From contig CALLKY010000020.1 in assembly GCA_938083135.1 (NCBI GenBank), positions 1 through 61,781 on the forward strand: DNA of 61,781 bases, written 5' to 3'. Within the stretch, counting starts at the first letter, position 1. Each line of letters opens with the position of its first letter. Below, piece after piece: positions 43,586 through 54,588 of the stretch. The position numbers were made by a program, and so were the translations under genes. Origin of the DNA: an uncultured Alphaproteobacteria bacterium (GTDB lineage: Bacteria; Pseudomonadota; Alphaproteobacteria; Bin95). The notes under the pieces are model-generated. The model saw only the letters and a list, made by a program, of their open reading frames with translations. It searched no databases and was not told where the DNA came from.

Positions 43586-44509
43586 ATGGCGGCGATCACA
43601 GCAAGCCTCGTTAAAGAACTGCGCGAGAAAACTGGCGCAGGCATGATGGACTGCAAAAAGGCCCTGACCGAAACCGATGGCGACGTCGAAGGTGCGGTTG
43701 ATTGGCTTCGCGCCAAAGGCCTGTCGGCAGTTGAAAAGAAATCCGGGCGCGTGGCTGCTGAAGGCCTCGTTGCTGTTGCGGTTGATGGTGCCCAGGGTGC
43801 CCTCGTCGAAATCAATTCAGAAACTGATTTCGTAGCGCGCAACGAAGACTTCCAGGCCCTCGTCGCGGAAGCGGCTGATCTTGGGCTGAAAGCTGGCGGC
43901 GATCTGGAAGCCCTTAAGGCGACCACCACTGCTGGCGGCAAGACGGTCGTAGAGGCCGTCAACAACGCCATCGCCACCATCGGCGAGAACATGAACCTGC
44001 GTCGCTACGAAATCGCCAGTGTCTCCAGCGGCGTGATTGCGAGCTATGTGCATGGTGCCGTGAAGCCAGGCATGGGTCGGATCGGCGTCCTCGTCGCTCT
44101 CGAATCCACGGGCGATGCAGCGAAACTCGCCGAGATTGGCAAGCAGGTTGCGATGCATGTCGCTGCCGCAGCGCCAAAAGCAACGAGCCGGGATGAAGTC
44201 GACCCCGCGGACATTCAGCGCGAACGTGAAGTGCTGACCGCCCAGGCGAAAGAATCTGGCCGCCCAGACAACATCATCCAAAAGATGGTTGAAGGCCGCC
44301 TGCGCAAATTCTACGAAGAATCTGTGCTGACGGAGCAAGCCTTCGTGATCGACCCGGATAAAACGGTCGGCGCGGCAGTGGAAGAAGTTGCGAAGGAAAT
44401 CGGTGCGCCGATTACCGTCAAAGGCTTCGTCCGCATGGCGATTGGCGAAGGTGTCGAAAAAGAAGAAAGCGACTTCGCCGCAGAAGTCGCAGCCGCCGCA
44501 AAGGGCTAA
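43586..44509 (+). CDS. tsf: Elongation factor Ts
   Basis: The 307-residue protein opens [20 protein letters not shown], the helical EF-Tu-binding domain. [14 protein letters not shown] contains the TDFVxR core that contacts EF-Tu. The dimerisation domain with the [10 protein letters not shown] and [19 protein letters not shown] segments follows. It exchanges GDP for GTP on EF-Tu during translation. It follows rpsB by 53 bases, the usual arrangement. Confidence 0.97.
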   Translation: MAAITASLVKELREKTGAGMMDCKKALTETDGDVEGAVDWLRAKGLSAVEKKSGRVAAEGLVAVAVDGAQGALVEINSETDFVARNEDFQALVAEAADLGLKAGGDLEALKATTTAGGKTVVEAVNNAIATIGENMNLRRYEIASVSSGVIASYVHGAVKPGMGRIGVLVALESTGDAAKLAEIGKQVAMHVAAAAPKATSRDEVDPADIQREREVLTAQAKESGRPDNIIQKMVEGRLRKFYEESVLTEQAFVIDPDKTVGAAVEEVAKEIGAPITVKGFVRMAIGEGVEKEESDFAAEVAAAAKG

Positions 44510-44547
44510 TCCAGCCCCAAGCGGGGGTTCAATAGGAGCGATCTAAA

Positions 44548-45276
44548 ATGGCCGTAAAGCCGCTCTATCGTCGGGTTCTTCTCAAAGTCTCCGGCGAAGC
44601 CCTCATGGGGGAGCAGCCTTACGGCATTGATCCCGCCGTGATCGACAGGATCGCTGCGGACGTGCTTACGGTCCGCGAGCTTGGCGTGGAGGTTGCCCTC
44701 GTCGTTGGCGGTGGGAATATCTTCCGCGGCGTCTCCGGCGCTGCGGATGGCATTGAGCGCGCAACTGCTGACTATATGGGCATGTTGGCGACGGTAATGA
44801 ACGCCCTCGCCATGCAGGCCGCGCTTGAACGGCTCGAGGTGCCCACCCGCGTCCTATCTGCAATCCCAATGTCTGCCGTCTGCGAACCCTATGTGCGGCG
44901 AAGGGCGGAGCGGCACCTGGAACGCGGCAGAGTCGTGATTTTCGCTGCCGGTACTGGCAATCCCTTCTTTACGACAGATACCGCCGCTGCACTGCGCGCA
45001 TCCGAAATGAACTGTGAGGCCTTGATGAAAGGCACCCAGGTGGATGGCGTCTATTCCGCTGATCCTAATGTGGATCCGAACGCGGAACGCTATAGCCGCC
45101 TGAATTATCTTGAAGTTCTGGCACGCGATCTCAATGTTATGGACGCATCTGCAGTTTCGCTCGCCCGGGAAAATAAAATTCCGATCATCGTATTCTCAAT
45201 CCATGAGTCTGGCGGATTCGCAGATGTCGTTTCTGGCAAAGGCGCCTATACTATCGTGACGGATGCGCCTGCCTAA
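44548..45276 (+). CDS. pyrH: UMP kinase
   Basis: The 242-residue amino-acid-kinase fold protein has [20 protein letters not shown] (phosphate loop), [45 protein letters not shown] and [14 protein letters not shown]-type segments (here [17 protein letters not shown]). It phosphorylates UMP to UDP. It follows tsf by 38 bases and precedes frr, as is typical. Confidence 0.97.
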   Translation: MAVKPLYRRVLLKVSGEALMGEQPYGIDPAVIDRIAADVLTVRELGVEVALVVGGGNIFRGVSGAADGIERATADYMGMLATVMNALAMQAALERLEVPTRVLSAIPMSAVCEPYVRRRAERHLERGRVVIFAAGTGNPFFTTDTAAALRASEMNCEALMKGTQVDGVYSADPNVDPNAERYSRLNYLEVLARDLNVMDASAVSLARENKIPIIVFSIHESGGFADVVSGKGAYTIVTDAPA

Positions 45277-45321
45277 AGCGAGCGCCAGCGAAGACTGCAC
45301 AACGGAAACGGACCAAGCGCC

Positions 45322-45882
45322 ATGGCTGAAGACATTGATTTGGACGACATCGAACGCCGCATGGCCGGTGCCATAGACGCGCTGAAGCGGGAGTTCCAGG
45401 GCCTCCGTACCGGCCGCGCCTCAACAGCACTACTGGAGCCGATTACGGTCGAAGCCTACGGGGCCCAGATGCCCATCAGCCAGGTTGGCACCATTGGGGC
45501 ACCGGAACCTCGCATGTTGACCGTGAATGTCTGGGACAAGGGCATGATAAACGCGGTGGATAAAGCGATCCGTGAATCTAATCTTGGCCTGAACCCAATG
45601 GCGGATGGCCAACTGATCCGCATTCCAATCCCTGAGCTTTCCGGCGAGCGACGCCAGGAATTGACGAAGGTCGCATCCAAATATGCCGAGGGCGCCAAGA
45701 TCGCCGTTCGAAATGTGCGCAAAGATGGCATGGATGGCCTTAAAAAAGCCGAGAAAGACGGCGATATCTCCGAAGACGATCAAAAACTGTACGCGGGCGA
45801 GATTCAGGAACTGACCGATAAATATGTCAGCCAGATTGACGAAGCCGCGAAGCAGAAAGAAGCGGAGATACTTCAAGTTTGA
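45322..45882 (+). CDS. frr: Ribosome recycling factor
   Basis: The 186-residue protein has the RRF pattern: [47 protein letters not shown] and the C-terminal block [20 protein letters not shown] with [20 protein letters not shown]. It splits post-termination ribosomes together with EF-G. Its TGA overlaps the TTG start of uppS. Confidence 0.97.
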   Translation: MAEDIDLDDIERRMAGAIDALKREFQGLRTGRASTALLEPITVEAYGAQMPISQVGTIGAPEPRMLTVNVWDKGMINAVDKAIRESNLGLNPMADGQLIRIPIPELSGERRQELTKVASKYAEGAKIAVRNVRKDGMDGLKKAEKDGDISEDDQKLYAGEIQELTDKYVSQIDEAAKQKEAEILQV

Positions 45883-46595
45883 GCCAAGATAACGCTGCAC
45901 CAGCCCCGCCCCAGCACATCGCAATTACTATGGACGGTAATGGCCGCTGGGCTTCAGCCCGCGGCCTACCGCGCGCTGAAGGTCATAGACGCGGCGCTGA
46001 CGCTGCCCGGCGGGTTGTTGAGGCGGCGGCGAAATTTGGCGTTAAACACCTCACGTTATTCAGTTTTTCCTCTGAGAACTGGTCCCGCCCCAAGGACGAA
46101 GTGCAGGACCTGATGGGTATTCTTCGCTGGCGACTGCGGTCCGAAGTGGCAGATATGCACAAACAAGGTGTGCGCCTGCGGGTCATCGGCGACCGGGCGC
46201 GCTTGCCGACAGATATCGCGAAACTGATTGATGATGCTGAGGCAATGACGGATGCCAATCGCCGGATCACCGTCACCATGGCCTTGAGCTATGGCGGCCG
46301 GAATGATCTGGTGCAGGCCGCCCGGCGCATGGCGGCTGATGGCCTGACGCCGGATCAAATAGATGAGGCGGCAATTACTGAACGCCTTTCCACCGCCGGC
46401 TCACCACCGCCGGATCTGATGATCCGCACGGGCGGCGAAATGCGCATTTCGAACTTCCTGCTATGGGAATGCGCCTATGCTGAGTTTTTGTTCTCAGATG
46501 TGATGTGGCCCGATTTCGGGGCGGACGAACTCGCCGCCGCTATCGAGTCTTTCCAGGGCCGCGAGCGACGCTATGGCGGCCTTAGAGCAGGATAG
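45879..46595 (+). CDS. uppS: Undecaprenyl diphosphate synthase (di-trans,poly-cis)
   Basis: The 238-residue protein has [20 protein letters not shown] with the catalytic Asp, [49 protein letters not shown] and [12 protein letters not shown]. It makes the C55 lipid carrier for peptidoglycan. It begins at a TTG that overlaps the frr stop, and its last 23 bases overlap cdsA, so translation is coupled. Confidence 0.95.
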   Translation: MSQDNAAPAPPQHIAITMDGNGRWASARGLPRAEGHRRGADAARRVVEAAAKFGVKHLTLFSFSSENWSRPKDEVQDLMGILRWRLRSEVADMHKQGVRLRVIGDRARLPTDIAKLIDDAEAMTDANRRITVTMALSYGGRNDLVQAARRMAADGLTPDQIDEAAITERLSTAGSPPPDLMIRTGGEMRISNFLLWECAYAEFLFSDVMWPDFGADELAAAIESFQGRERRYGGLRAG

Positions 46596-47532
46596 TCCCC
46601 CCACCGGTCCGTCAGACTCGCAGCCACAGGACCAACCGCCTGCGCCGACTGCAGCCCTGCCACGCCGCGGTTTTCGTGACCTGACAAAGCGCGCGCTGAC
46701 CGCCGCTGTCCTTCTCGGCATCGCGCTGGCCGCTGTATGGGCAGGTGGTTTGATTTTCACATTGCTGGTTTTTGCGGCACTCGCATTGTTGCTCTGGGAA
46801 TGGGCGGATATGGCCCTGCCGTTTCCAGACCGCACAGATAAGATCGTTGGCACGGTCGGGATGACTGCTCTCCTCGCGGGAGCGCTCTTGTTTATGCTGC
46901 CCGGTATTCTGGGGCTTGGGGCCTTGCCAAATGCGCCGCTTTGGGTCTTCGGACTTGGTGTTGCCACTGCATGGGCCGCCAGCTTCCGTCTCCGCTGGCC
47001 GCGCACCCTCACGCCCGGTGCTGAGCAAGTGCATGCGTCTATCGGCGACCTGCTGAACTATTACAAATGGGCAACCTGGTTTGCGCCCGCCATTGTCGCT
47101 GTACTCTGGCTGCGTCACGGCCACGGCGCGGAACTGGTGATTTGGCTATTCATTGTGATCTGGGCGACGGACATCGGTGCCTATGTCGTTGGCCGCGTGA
47201 TTGGCGGGCCAAAGCTAGCACCCGCAATTAGCCCTGGGAAAACCTGGAGTGGCGCTGTTGGAGGGTTAGCGATCGCGACAGCTGCGGGCGTTCTGGCAGG
47301 CATAGCGCTGGGCAGCCCAGACATCGCGCAAACCGCCTGGATCGCCCTGCTGCTGGCTGTGATCGGCATGATCGGCGATTTGGCGCAATCAGCCTTTAAG
47401 CGTGCTGCTGGCGTCAAAGACAGCGGGTCGTTGCTGCCGGGCCATGGTGGTGTGTTTGATAGGCTGGATAGCCTGCTGGCGGCCTTACCGCTTTATGCGG
47501 TCCTCATATGGGCCGGGAAATCACCGTTATGA
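46573..47532 (+). CDS. cdsA: Phosphatidate cytidylyltransferase
   Basis: The 319-residue membrane protein has about eight hydrophobic segments. Its C-terminal signature is KTWSGAVGGLAIATAAGVLA (conserved S-P/S-G-K-T-W-x-G), DLAQSAFKRAAGVKDSGSLL and PGHGGVFDRLDSLL. It makes CDP-diacylglycerol for phospholipid synthesis. The N-terminal 30 residues are Pro/Gln-rich and cytoplasmic. Its stop TGA overlaps the dxr start (ATGA). Confidence 0.95.
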   Translation: MAALEQDSPPTGPSDSQPQDQPPAPTAALPRRGFRDLTKRALTAAVLLGIALAAVWAGGLIFTLLVFAALALLLWEWADMALPFPDRTDKIVGTVGMTALLAGALLFMLPGILGLGALPNAPLWVFGLGVATAWAASFRLRWPRTLTPGAEQVHASIGDLLNYYKWATWFAPAIVAVLWLRHGHGAELVIWLFIVIWATDIGAYVVGRVIGGPKLAPAISPGKTWSGAVGGLAIATAAGVLAGIALGSPDIAQTAWIALLLAVIGMIGDLAQSAFKRAAGVKDSGSLLPGHGGVFDRLDSLLAALPLYAVLIWAGKSPL

Positions 47533-48695
47533 GCATTCGCCGCGTTTCCATCCTTGGTGCAACGGGATCTGTCGGTGCCGCCGCCGCCATTCTTGTCGCC
47601 AATGCCCCAGAACGCTTTGAAGCCGTTGCCATTGCTGGTGGGCGCGATGCGGAGGCGCTGGCTAAAACGGCCAAACTCGTCAATGCAAAGTTCGTCGCTA
47701 TTGCTGATACCAAGCAGTATGCACCGCTAAGACACCTTCTTGCAGATACAGACGCCGAAGTGGCAGCCGGTGATGATGCTGTTGTCGAAGCGGCCAAACG
47801 CCCTGCGGATGTCATCGTTTCCGCCATTGTAGGGGCAGCTGGACTGGCGCCGACATTGGCAGCTTGCGATCAAGGCACCGTGGTCGCACTGGCCAATAAG
47901 GAATCACTTGTCTGTGCCGGTGAAGTCGCCTTAGCCCGCGCCAGGACCGCAGGTGCCACGCTGATGCCGGTCGATTCCGAACATTCCGCCATCTTCCAGT
48001 GCTTTGAGGTTGACCGTGCCCACGCCGTCGAGCGCATCACACTGACAGCCTCTGGCGGGCCGTTCCGCACATTGACCCTGGCCGAAATGGCCCATGTCCA
48101 CCTGGAAGATGCGCTCAAGCATCCAAACTGGGATATGGGTGCCAAAATCACGATTGATTCCGCCACGATGATGAACAAAGGCCTGGAGCTGATCGAAGCC
48201 GCCCGCCTGTTCCCCGTGCCGGAAGATCAGATTGACGTGCTGGTGCATCCCCAATCGATCATTCACAGCATGGTCTCCTACCGCGATGGCTCCGTTCTGG
48301 CCCAATTGGGTGCGCCGGACATGCAAACCCCCATCGCCGTGGCCCTTGCTTGGCCAGACCGTATGGAGACACCAACCGACCGGCTCGACCTCGCAGCCCT
48401 TGGTCAATTGACGTTTGAAGCACCCGACCCTATCCGCTTCCCCGCACTCCGTCTGGCCCGCGAAGCGCTCCGCGCAGGCGGCGACCGCCCCGCCGTACTG
48501 AACGCTGCCAATGAAGTCGCTGTTGCGGCTTTCCTGGCGCGGCGCATCGGCTATTTGGACATCGCGGGCGTTGTCGAAGACACCTTGAACATCCTTGCGA
48601 CCGCCCCGGCTGACACACTGGATCGTGTCCAGGCGGCAGATTCTGCGGCGCGCACAGCAGCGACTGCGGCAATTGAGCGGTTAGAGGCTGCATAA
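47529..48695 (+). CDS. dxr: 1-deoxy-D-xylulose 5-phosphate reductoisomerase
   Basis: The 388-residue protein has the NADPH motif RVSILGATGSVGAAAAILV, ALANKESLVCAGEVAL, MPVDSEHSAIFQC, TASGGPFRTLTLAEM and DMGAKITIDSATMMNKGLEL with metal and substrate ligands, and VLVHPQSIIHSMVSYRDGSV. It converts DXP to MEP in isoprenoid synthesis. The ATG at 47529 makes the classical ATGA overlap with cdsA. Confidence 0.96.
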   Translation: MSIRRVSILGATGSVGAAAAILVANAPERFEAVAIAGGRDAEALAKTAKLVNAKFVAIADTKQYAPLRHLLADTDAEVAAGDDAVVEAAKRPADVIVSAIVGAAGLAPTLAACDQGTVVALANKESLVCAGEVALARARTAGATLMPVDSEHSAIFQCFEVDRAHAVERITLTASGGPFRTLTLAEMAHVHLEDALKHPNWDMGAKITIDSATMMNKGLELIEAARLFPVPEDQIDVLVHPQSIIHSMVSYRDGSVLAQLGAPDMQTPIAVALAWPDRMETPTDRLDLAALGQLTFEAPDPIRFPALRLAREALRAGGDRPAVLNAANEVAVAAFLARRIGYLDIAGVVEDTLNILATAPADTLDRVQAADSAARTAATAAIERLEAA

Positions 48696-48771
48696 TGCTG
48701 CAAAACCGCCTATATAACCGCTATCCGTTCTCCGCCTTGGTCGTTGGATCAGGCGCGCACCCGGAGCGCAT

Positions 48772-50151
48772 ATGTCTGTAATTCTAGATTACGGCCCCTG
48801 GTTTCTGGGGCTTCTAACCATTTTGGTATTCGTCCATGAGCTTGGCCACTATCTAGCGGCCAGGTTTGTTGGCGTGCATGCCAGCGCCTTTTCCATCGGG
48901 TTCGGGCCTGAATTATTCGGCTGGACAGACAAGCGTGGCTGCCGCTGGCGGTTCGCGCTGATCCCGCTTGGCGGCTATGTGAAAATGCAGGGCGATGCTG
49001 ACGCCGCAAGCGCCGGGCACGACGAAACAGCGGAACAGCCGGGCGGGTTGCTCTCAGCCTCAATCGGCGGGCGGGCGCTGATTTTTGTTGCTGGCCCTGC
49101 AGCGAACTTCATCCTAGCCGCCGTCGTCTCCGCGATTGTGTTCATGACCGCGGGCCAGCAGATCACGCCGCCTATCGTCGGCGGCATTGCACCGAACAGC
49201 CCCGCAGAGGCCGTGGGCTTCCAACCTGGCGACCGGATTTTAAGCATCAACGGCAGCCGCATTCGCCAGTTCGAGCAAGTGGCAGACATTGAATTCACCG
49301 CTGCCGGAACGCCGTTGGCGCTAGAGGTTGAGCGGAATGGCGAACGGCTAACACTCACCGCAACACCAGATATCTCCAAATTCGAAGACCGCTTCGGTAA
49401 CGCCTATGAACGCGGACGCCTTGGCTTGTACGCCGCGGTCCCCGCCAAAATTGGCCGGATAATGCCGGATAGCGCCGCACAATCTGCAGGCCTGCAGCCC
49501 GGCGACCAAATTATCAGCCTGAACGGCGTAGCGGTGCCGACCTTCCGTGAGTTCGCCGTATTTGTCCGCGCGCGACCGGCACAAGTGATTGCGGCCGAAA
49601 TAGAGCGTGATGGCCAGCGCATGGTGCTGGACCTAACGCCCGCTCCCACAACGGCAACGGTTAATGGCAAGGAACAAGTGATTGGCCGGATCGGCGTCAA
49701 CGCTGCCGCACGGGAGCGAGTACAGCTAGATCCACTGACAGCATCCGGCGCTGGTGCCGTATATGTTTGGGACATGTCTGGCCGCATTCTGGATTACATG
49801 TGGCAGATTGTGATTGGCTTACGTCCTGTCAACGAGATCGGTGGCGTTCTTAGAATTGCGCAGATTGCAGGTGATACTGCAAAAATCAGCCTGCTGGCGC
49901 TCATCACCTTCGGCGTGCTGTTGTCCATTAATCTTGGCCTCATCAACCTCTTTCCTGTACCAATGTTGGATGGTGGCCATCTGGCGTTTTTGGCCATTGA
50001 ATGGGCGCGTGGACGGCGGATGAGTGAGCGGGCGGAGGAAATGGGGTACAGGGTCGGGTTTGCCATGGTCATAGGGCTAATGCTATTTGCGACATGGAAT
50101 GACTTGGCGCATTTTCAGGTTTTCGACCGGCTACAAACCTGGCTTGGCTGA
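48772..50151 (+). CDS. rseP: Site-2 protease, RseP/MmpA-type membrane metalloprotease
   Basis: The 459-residue protein has the zinc motif FVHELGHYLAARF with H22, E23 and H26 in the first membrane segment, and the second active-site motif NLFPVPMLDGGHLAFL near residue 400. Two PDZ domains lie between them: GIAPNSPAEAVGFQPGDRIL and IMPDSAAQSAGLQPGDQIIS. It cuts membrane-spanning regulators, for example anti-sigma factors. The position before bamA is conserved in alphaproteobacteria. Confidence 0.95.
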   Translation: MSVILDYGPWFLGLLTILVFVHELGHYLAARFVGVHASAFSIGFGPELFGWTDKRGCRWRFALIPLGGYVKMQGDADAASAGHDETAEQPGGLLSASIGGRALIFVAGPAANFILAAVVSAIVFMTAGQQITPPIVGGIAPNSPAEAVGFQPGDRILSINGSRIRQFEQVADIEFTAAGTPLALEVERNGERLTLTATPDISKFEDRFGNAYERGRLGLYAAVPAKIGRIMPDSAAQSAGLQPGDQIISLNGVAVPTFREFAVFVRARPAQVIAAEIERDGQRMVLDLTPAPTTATVNGKEQVIGRIGVNAAARERVQLDPLTASGAGAVYVWDMSGRILDYMWQIVIGLRPVNEIGGVLRIAQIAGDTAKISLLALITFGVLLSINLGLINLFPVPMLDGGHLAFLAIEWARGRRMSERAEEMGYRVGFAMVIGLMLFATWNDLAHFQVFDRLQTWLG

Positions 50152-50157
50152 TTTGAA

Positions 50158-52773
50158 ATGAGAACTCTTATGTTGGCTCCCAGGCAAGCGATGAATTTGA
50201 GCATAGCAGCGCTCGTGGCGCTGCTGGCCGCAAGCGCGATAGCGCCTGGCCACGCATCAGCTCAAACACAGATGCCGCGCGCATTACTGGCGGAAGCAGG
50301 GCGACCGTCTTCGGAGCCTGGCCAAGGCCTGTCCCGCCGCCCGACTTTACCACCGCCTGCATTCATGGCCCCGGCGGCGTCCACACGGATTGCGCCGCCA
50401 ATGCCGCCGCAACCCACAGAAGCCATCAGGCAGATAGCGGAGGCTGAACCACAAGCAGTCCAACAAGCACTGCCAATGCCTCTACCGCCCGTGCGCCAGA
50501 TCGCACAAACACCTTTTATTTCACCCTCTCCAACGGCCTCCCCCTTTAACAGACCACCGGCAGGCGTGGTCCGCGCCAGCGCGCAAGGTATTGTCAGTGA
50601 TGTAAAGGTGATCGGCAGCCAGCGTGTCGATCCGGGCACTGTGCTCTCCTATATGAAGATCAAATCTGGTGACCGGTTTGATCGTCAGCGGTTGGATGAC
50701 TCGCTCAAATCCCTATACGGCACCGGCTATTTCCAGGACGTGAAACTGCGCCGCGAAGGCAGTGTGCTGCTGGTTGAGGTGAAAGAAAACCCGGTCATCA
50801 ACCGCATTGCCTTCGAAGGCAATAAGCGCATTGATGACGACATTCTATCTGCCGAAGTGCAGCTGAAACCACGCCTCGTGTACACCCTCAGTCGTGCCCA
50901 GGCTGACGCACAGCGGATTGTTGACGTATATCGGCGGAGCGGACGTTTCTCAGCGACGGTCGAGCCAAAGCTTATTGAGCTTGAGCAAAACCGCGTTGAT
51001 CTCGTGTTTGAGATACTTGAGGGCGAACCAACAGAGATCGACAGGATTGTCTTTATTGGCAACAAGCATTTTTCTGACGGTCAATTGCGCTCCGTCATCA
51101 ATACGGCAGAGACGCGCTGGTACAAATTCCTGTCATCGGACGATGTTTATGATCCAGACCGCCTAGCGTTCGACCAAGAACTCCTCAGGAAATACTACCT
51201 GAGGAATGGCTATGTCGATTTCCAGGTCCTTTCCGCTGTCGCAGAATTGCAGCCAGACAAATCAGGCTTTCTGATCACGTTCACAATTGAAGAAGGCGCA
51301 CGCTATTCAGTTGGCTCCGTCTCGATTGAAAGCGCACTTGAAGATTTGCCAGCAGACGTACTGCAACCGCTGCTCACCATTGACGAAGGTGACTATTACG
51401 ACATTGACGAAGTCGATGACGTATCTAAAGAAATTTCCGACGAGGTCGCCCGCTATGGCTACGCTTTCGTAGATGTCCGCCCGAAGGTAGACCGGCGCCG
51501 CGAAGAGAAACTGGTCGACATCGTGTTTCAGGTTGGCGAAGGACCGCGCGTTTACGTAGATCGGATTGATGTTGTAGGTAATGTGCGGACGCTGGATGGG
51601 GTTATCCGCCGCGAAATGCAGCTTGCCGAAGGCGACGCTTTCAGTTCAGCAAAGATCCGCGAGTCTGAGCGACGCATCCGCAATCTGGGGTTTTTCGAAT
51701 CAGTCAAAATCAGCAACGCCCCAACAGACGCACCGGATCGAACCCGGGTTACGGTTGAAGTGGTTGAGCAATCAACAGGTGAACTTTCCATTGGCGCGGG
51801 TGTGTCTTCGGATGCCGGGTTGCTGGCCAATATGTCTATCCGCGAACGGAACCTGCTTGGCCGCGGGCAAGACCTTCTCCTCTCATTCGCATTATCATTC
51901 GACGATCAGCAGCTTGATCTATCGTTTACTGAACCATACTTTCTTAATCGCCCACTTGCCGCTGGCATCGATCTATTTGCCTCAGAGCAAGATAACGATG
52001 ACGAGAGCAATTTTAGTCAGGAATCAATCGGCGCTGGCGTCCGGCTCGGCTACCGGCTCTCCCGCAACTGGCGGCAGACCTGGGGCTACCAACTCCGTCA
52101 GGATGATATTCAAGCGGACGCAAACGCCTCAAGATTTATTCTGGCGCAGGATGGCCTTTCGGTAACATCAAGGGTGTCACATAGGCTCTCTTACGACGTG
52201 ACCAACAATCGGTTCCAACCATCTGAAGGCATTCGCCTAACGATGGACAATGCCGTTGCCGGCCTGGGCGGCGATGTCAGTTATTTTTCAACCGAAGTCA
52301 AAGCCGCCACATATTATCCCGTAATGGAAGATGTTGTTCTGGAAATCTCTGGCAGGGCTGGGGGCATCTATGGCTTGGATGATGATGTTCGCCTGAATGA
52401 TCGCTTCTTCCTTGGCGGTACCAGCTTCCGTGGCTTCGCACCGTCTGGTATCGGCGCGCGTGATGCGGCAACGGGCGATGCCCTTGGCGGCAATTATTTC
52501 TACCTAGGAACAACTGAATTGACGTTCCCTCTCGGCTTGCCGGAGGAAGTTGGGTTGGCTGGGCGGTTGTTTGCTGAAGGCGGTGCATTATTCGATGTCG
52601 ATGACAATGGCGCTGGCATTCAGAATAGCAAAAACCCGCGTCTGACAGTCGGCGCTGGCGTAACTTGGGCATCACCTTTCGGCCCTCTCCGGATCGACTT
52701 CGGCTATGCGCTCATTGAAGAAGACTTCGATGAGACCGAGATCATTTCCTTCACATTCGGCACACGGTTCTAA
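50158..52773 (+). CDS. bamA: Outer membrane protein assembly factor BamA
   Basis: The 871-residue protein has a signal peptide ([20 protein letters not shown]). About 100 Pro- and Ala-rich residues follow to residue 142, and then five POTRA domains starting at [16 protein letters not shown]. The rest is the 16-strand barrel, with [18 protein letters not shown] near residue 758 (the conserved VRGF/Y loop has a Phe here) and a C-terminal signature FSFTFGTRF. It folds and inserts outer membrane proteins. The Pro-rich spacer is unusually long; ordinary members begin POTRA1 right after the signal peptide. It begins 6 bases after rseP. Confidence 0.95.
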   Translation: MRTLMLAPRQAMNLSIAALVALLAASAIAPGHASAQTQMPRALLAEAGRPSSEPGQGLSRRPTLPPPAFMAPAASTRIAPPMPPQPTEAIRQIAEAEPQAVQQALPMPLPPVRQIAQTPFISPSPTASPFNRPPAGVVRASAQGIVSDVKVIGSQRVDPGTVLSYMKIKSGDRFDRQRLDDSLKSLYGTGYFQDVKLRREGSVLLVEVKENPVINRIAFEGNKRIDDDILSAEVQLKPRLVYTLSRAQADAQRIVDVYRRSGRFSATVEPKLIELEQNRVDLVFEILEGEPTEIDRIVFIGNKHFSDGQLRSVINTAETRWYKFLSSDDVYDPDRLAFDQELLRKYYLRNGYVDFQVLSAVAELQPDKSGFLITFTIEEGARYSVGSVSIESALEDLPADVLQPLLTIDEGDYYDIDEVDDVSKEISDEVARYGYAFVDVRPKVDRRREEKLVDIVFQVGEGPRVYVDRIDVVGNVRTLDGVIRREMQLAEGDAFSSAKIRESERRIRNLGFFESVKISNAPTDAPDRTRVTVEVVEQSTGELSIGAGVSSDAGLLANMSIRERNLLGRGQDLLLSFALSFDDQQLDLSFTEPYFLNRPLAAGIDLFASEQDNDDESNFSQESIGAGVRLGYRLSRNWRQTWGYQLRQDDIQADANASRFILAQDGLSVTSRVSHRLSYDVTNNRFQPSEGIRLTMDNAVAGLGGDVSYFSTEVKAATYYPVMEDVVLEISGRAGGIYGLDDDVRLNDRFFLGGTSFRGFAPSGIGARDAATGDALGGNYFYLGTTELTFPLGLPEEVGLAGRLFAEGGALFDVDDNGAGIQNSKNPRLTVGAGVTWASPFGPLRIDFGYALIEEDFDETEIISFTFGTRF

Positions 52774-52778
52774 AATCG

Positions 52779-53225
52779 ATGAGTGACGCTCAAACCTTCG
52801 ACATCCAACGGATCATGGAATTGATCCCACACCGTTATCCCCTGCTGCTGGTTGACCGGCTGGAGGAGATAAATCTTGGCGAGAGCGCTATTGGAGTGAA
52901 GAACGTCACGTTCAACGAACCGCATTTTCAGGGACATTTCCCCGGAGCGCCCGTCATGCCCGGCGTCCTGATCGTCGAGGCCATGGCGCAGACAGCAGCC
53001 GCCCTGGTGATCGCGACCCTTGGCGCGGATGCCGAGGGCAAGCTGGTCTACTTCATGACGATTGATAATGCCCGCTTCCGCCGCCAGGTCACCCCAGGTG
53101 ATCAATTGCGCATGCATGTAACAAAAACCCGCTCCCGGGCTACCGTCTGGAAGTTTGATGGCAAAGCCTATGTCGGTGACAAGCTCGCGGCTGAGGCCTC
53201 ATTCGGAGCAATGATCGCGAGTTGA
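52779..53225 (+). CDS. fabZ: 3-hydroxyacyl-ACP dehydratase FabZ
   Basis: The 148-residue hotdog-fold protein has [40 protein letters not shown] with catalytic H53, and [12 protein letters not shown] with E67. It dehydrates beta-hydroxyacyl-ACP in fatty acid synthesis. It begins 5 bases after bamA. The usual neighbours lpxD (before) and lpxA (after) are missing; an oxidoreductase gene overlaps its stop. Confidence 0.96.
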   Translation: MSDAQTFDIQRIMELIPHRYPLLLVDRLEEINLGESAIGVKNVTFNEPHFQGHFPGAPVMPGVLIVEAMAQTAAALVIATLGADAEGKLVYFMTIDNARFRRQVTPGDQLRMHVTKTRSRATVWKFDGKAYVGDKLAAEASFGAMIAS

Positions 53226-54583
53226 TGACCATGGCGATGACGATCCAAGAACCCGCACGGGATATCCCTGTTGTCGCGGAAGCGGAAGTTGTCGTGCTTG
53301 GGGGCGGACCAGCCGGGATCGCCGCCGCAACGGCGGCAGCTCAAACGGGCGCTTCAACTTTATTGCTGGAACGCTACGGCTTTCTGGGCGGCATGGGCAC
53401 AGCCGCCATGGTCACCAATTTCTGTGGATTGCACGCGGGCTCAAACGGTGCTGTCAGCCAAGTCGTTCACGGTATTGCCGATGATATTCTGAACCGGCTA
53501 CAGGCGATTGATGGCCTGGCAGAACCCCATATGGTTCAGGGACCGGATGGCCTTGTGACTGGCGCTCAGGCCTATGATACAGCCGCGTTCAAGGAAGTTG
53601 CCGACGCCGTGGTGACAGGTGCGGGCGCGAAAATCCGGTTTCACACATTCGCTTGTGGCGCGATCACTGAAGCGGGCCGAATCCAAGCGCTGCTGATTGA
53701 AACCAAGTCCGGCCGGGGTGCCATTCGTGGCGGGACCTTCATTGATTGCTCAGGCGACGCTGACTTGGCCCAATGGGCTGGCGCGCCAACCGCGACGGGT
53801 GACGACAAAGGCTTCATTGCCTACCCGACCCTGATGTTCCGCATCGCTGGCGTAGATGACGACCGGGCGATGAATGAGGCCCGCCCAAACCTCCGCGCCC
53901 TGATTGCTGAGGCCAATGACAGCGGGCAGTTCACCCTACCCCGCAAAGCCGGGATCATGCGGACACAAGCCCATGCCGGCGAATGGCGCGCGAACCTGAC
54001 GCAAATCAGTCGCAATGGTCAGCCGCTCAATGGTGCCGACGCCGATGACCTATCCTTTGCCGAACAAGAAGGCCGCAAGCAGGTCCGGGAATATTTCCGC
54101 TTCTTGAAGGAAATGGCACCTGGATTTGAGGACGCCTACCTTTTGGAAACTGCGCCGCAGATTGGGATCCGCGAAACCCGCCGCATTTTGGGGAACGTCC
54201 AGCTTTCAGGCGATGACGTTCTATCCTGCCGCGATTTTGATGACGCCGTCGGCGTGAACGGCTGGCCGCTGGAGACCCATGAATTTGGTGATGTGTCCTG
54301 GCGCTTCATTCCTGGGCGCGGCTATTGCCAGATTCCCTTCTCCACAACGATTCCGCAGGGCGTCGATAACCTGCTGGTCGCAGGGCGCTGCGCCTCCACA
54401 ACGCCGGAAGGGCAAGCCTCGCTGCGGGTGAGTGGACCATGCTTTGTGATGGGCCAAGCTGCGGGAACGGCTGCTGCACTCGGCCTTAAATCCGGCGCTG
54501 ACGCCAAGGACGTGCCGATCCGCGACCTGCAACGCCAGCTTGTCAGCGATGGTGTATATTTAGGCCATGTGCCGGGCCTATAG
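53225..54583 (+). CDS. FAD-dependent oxidoreductase (FAD_oxidored family)
   Basis: The 452-residue protein opens AEVVVLGGGPAGIAAATAAA, a Rossmann FAD loop, then LLERYGFLGGMGTAAMV. Late in the chain, GRGYCQIPFSTTIPQGVDNL and LLVAGRCASTTPEGQASLRV with the GPCFVMGQAAGTAAAL block are typical of the FAD-dependent oxidoreductases annotated as FAD_oxidored / glucose-inhibited-like. The electron acceptor and substrate are not readable. Its ATG overlaps the fabZ stop, so it is cotranslated with fabZ at the point where lpxA is usually found. Confidence 0.85.
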   Translation: MTMAMTIQEPARDIPVVAEAEVVVLGGGPAGIAAATAAAQTGASTLLLERYGFLGGMGTAAMVTNFCGLHAGSNGAVSQVVHGIADDILNRLQAIDGLAEPHMVQGPDGLVTGAQAYDTAAFKEVADAVVTGAGAKIRFHTFACGAITEAGRIQALLIETKSGRGAIRGGTFIDCSGDADLAQWAGAPTATGDDKGFIAYPTLMFRIAGVDDDRAMNEARPNLRALIAEANDSGQFTLPRKAGIMRTQAHAGEWRANLTQISRNGQPLNGADADDLSFAEQEGRKQVREYFRFLKEMAPGFEDAYLLETAPQIGIRETRRILGNVQLSGDDVLSCRDFDDAVGVNGWPLETHEFGDVSWRFIPGRGYCQIPFSTTIPQGVDNLLVAGRCASTTPEGQASLRVSGPCFVMGQAAGTAAALGLKSGADAKDVPIRDLQRQLVSDGVYLGHVPGL

Positions 54584-54588
54584 GTGCT

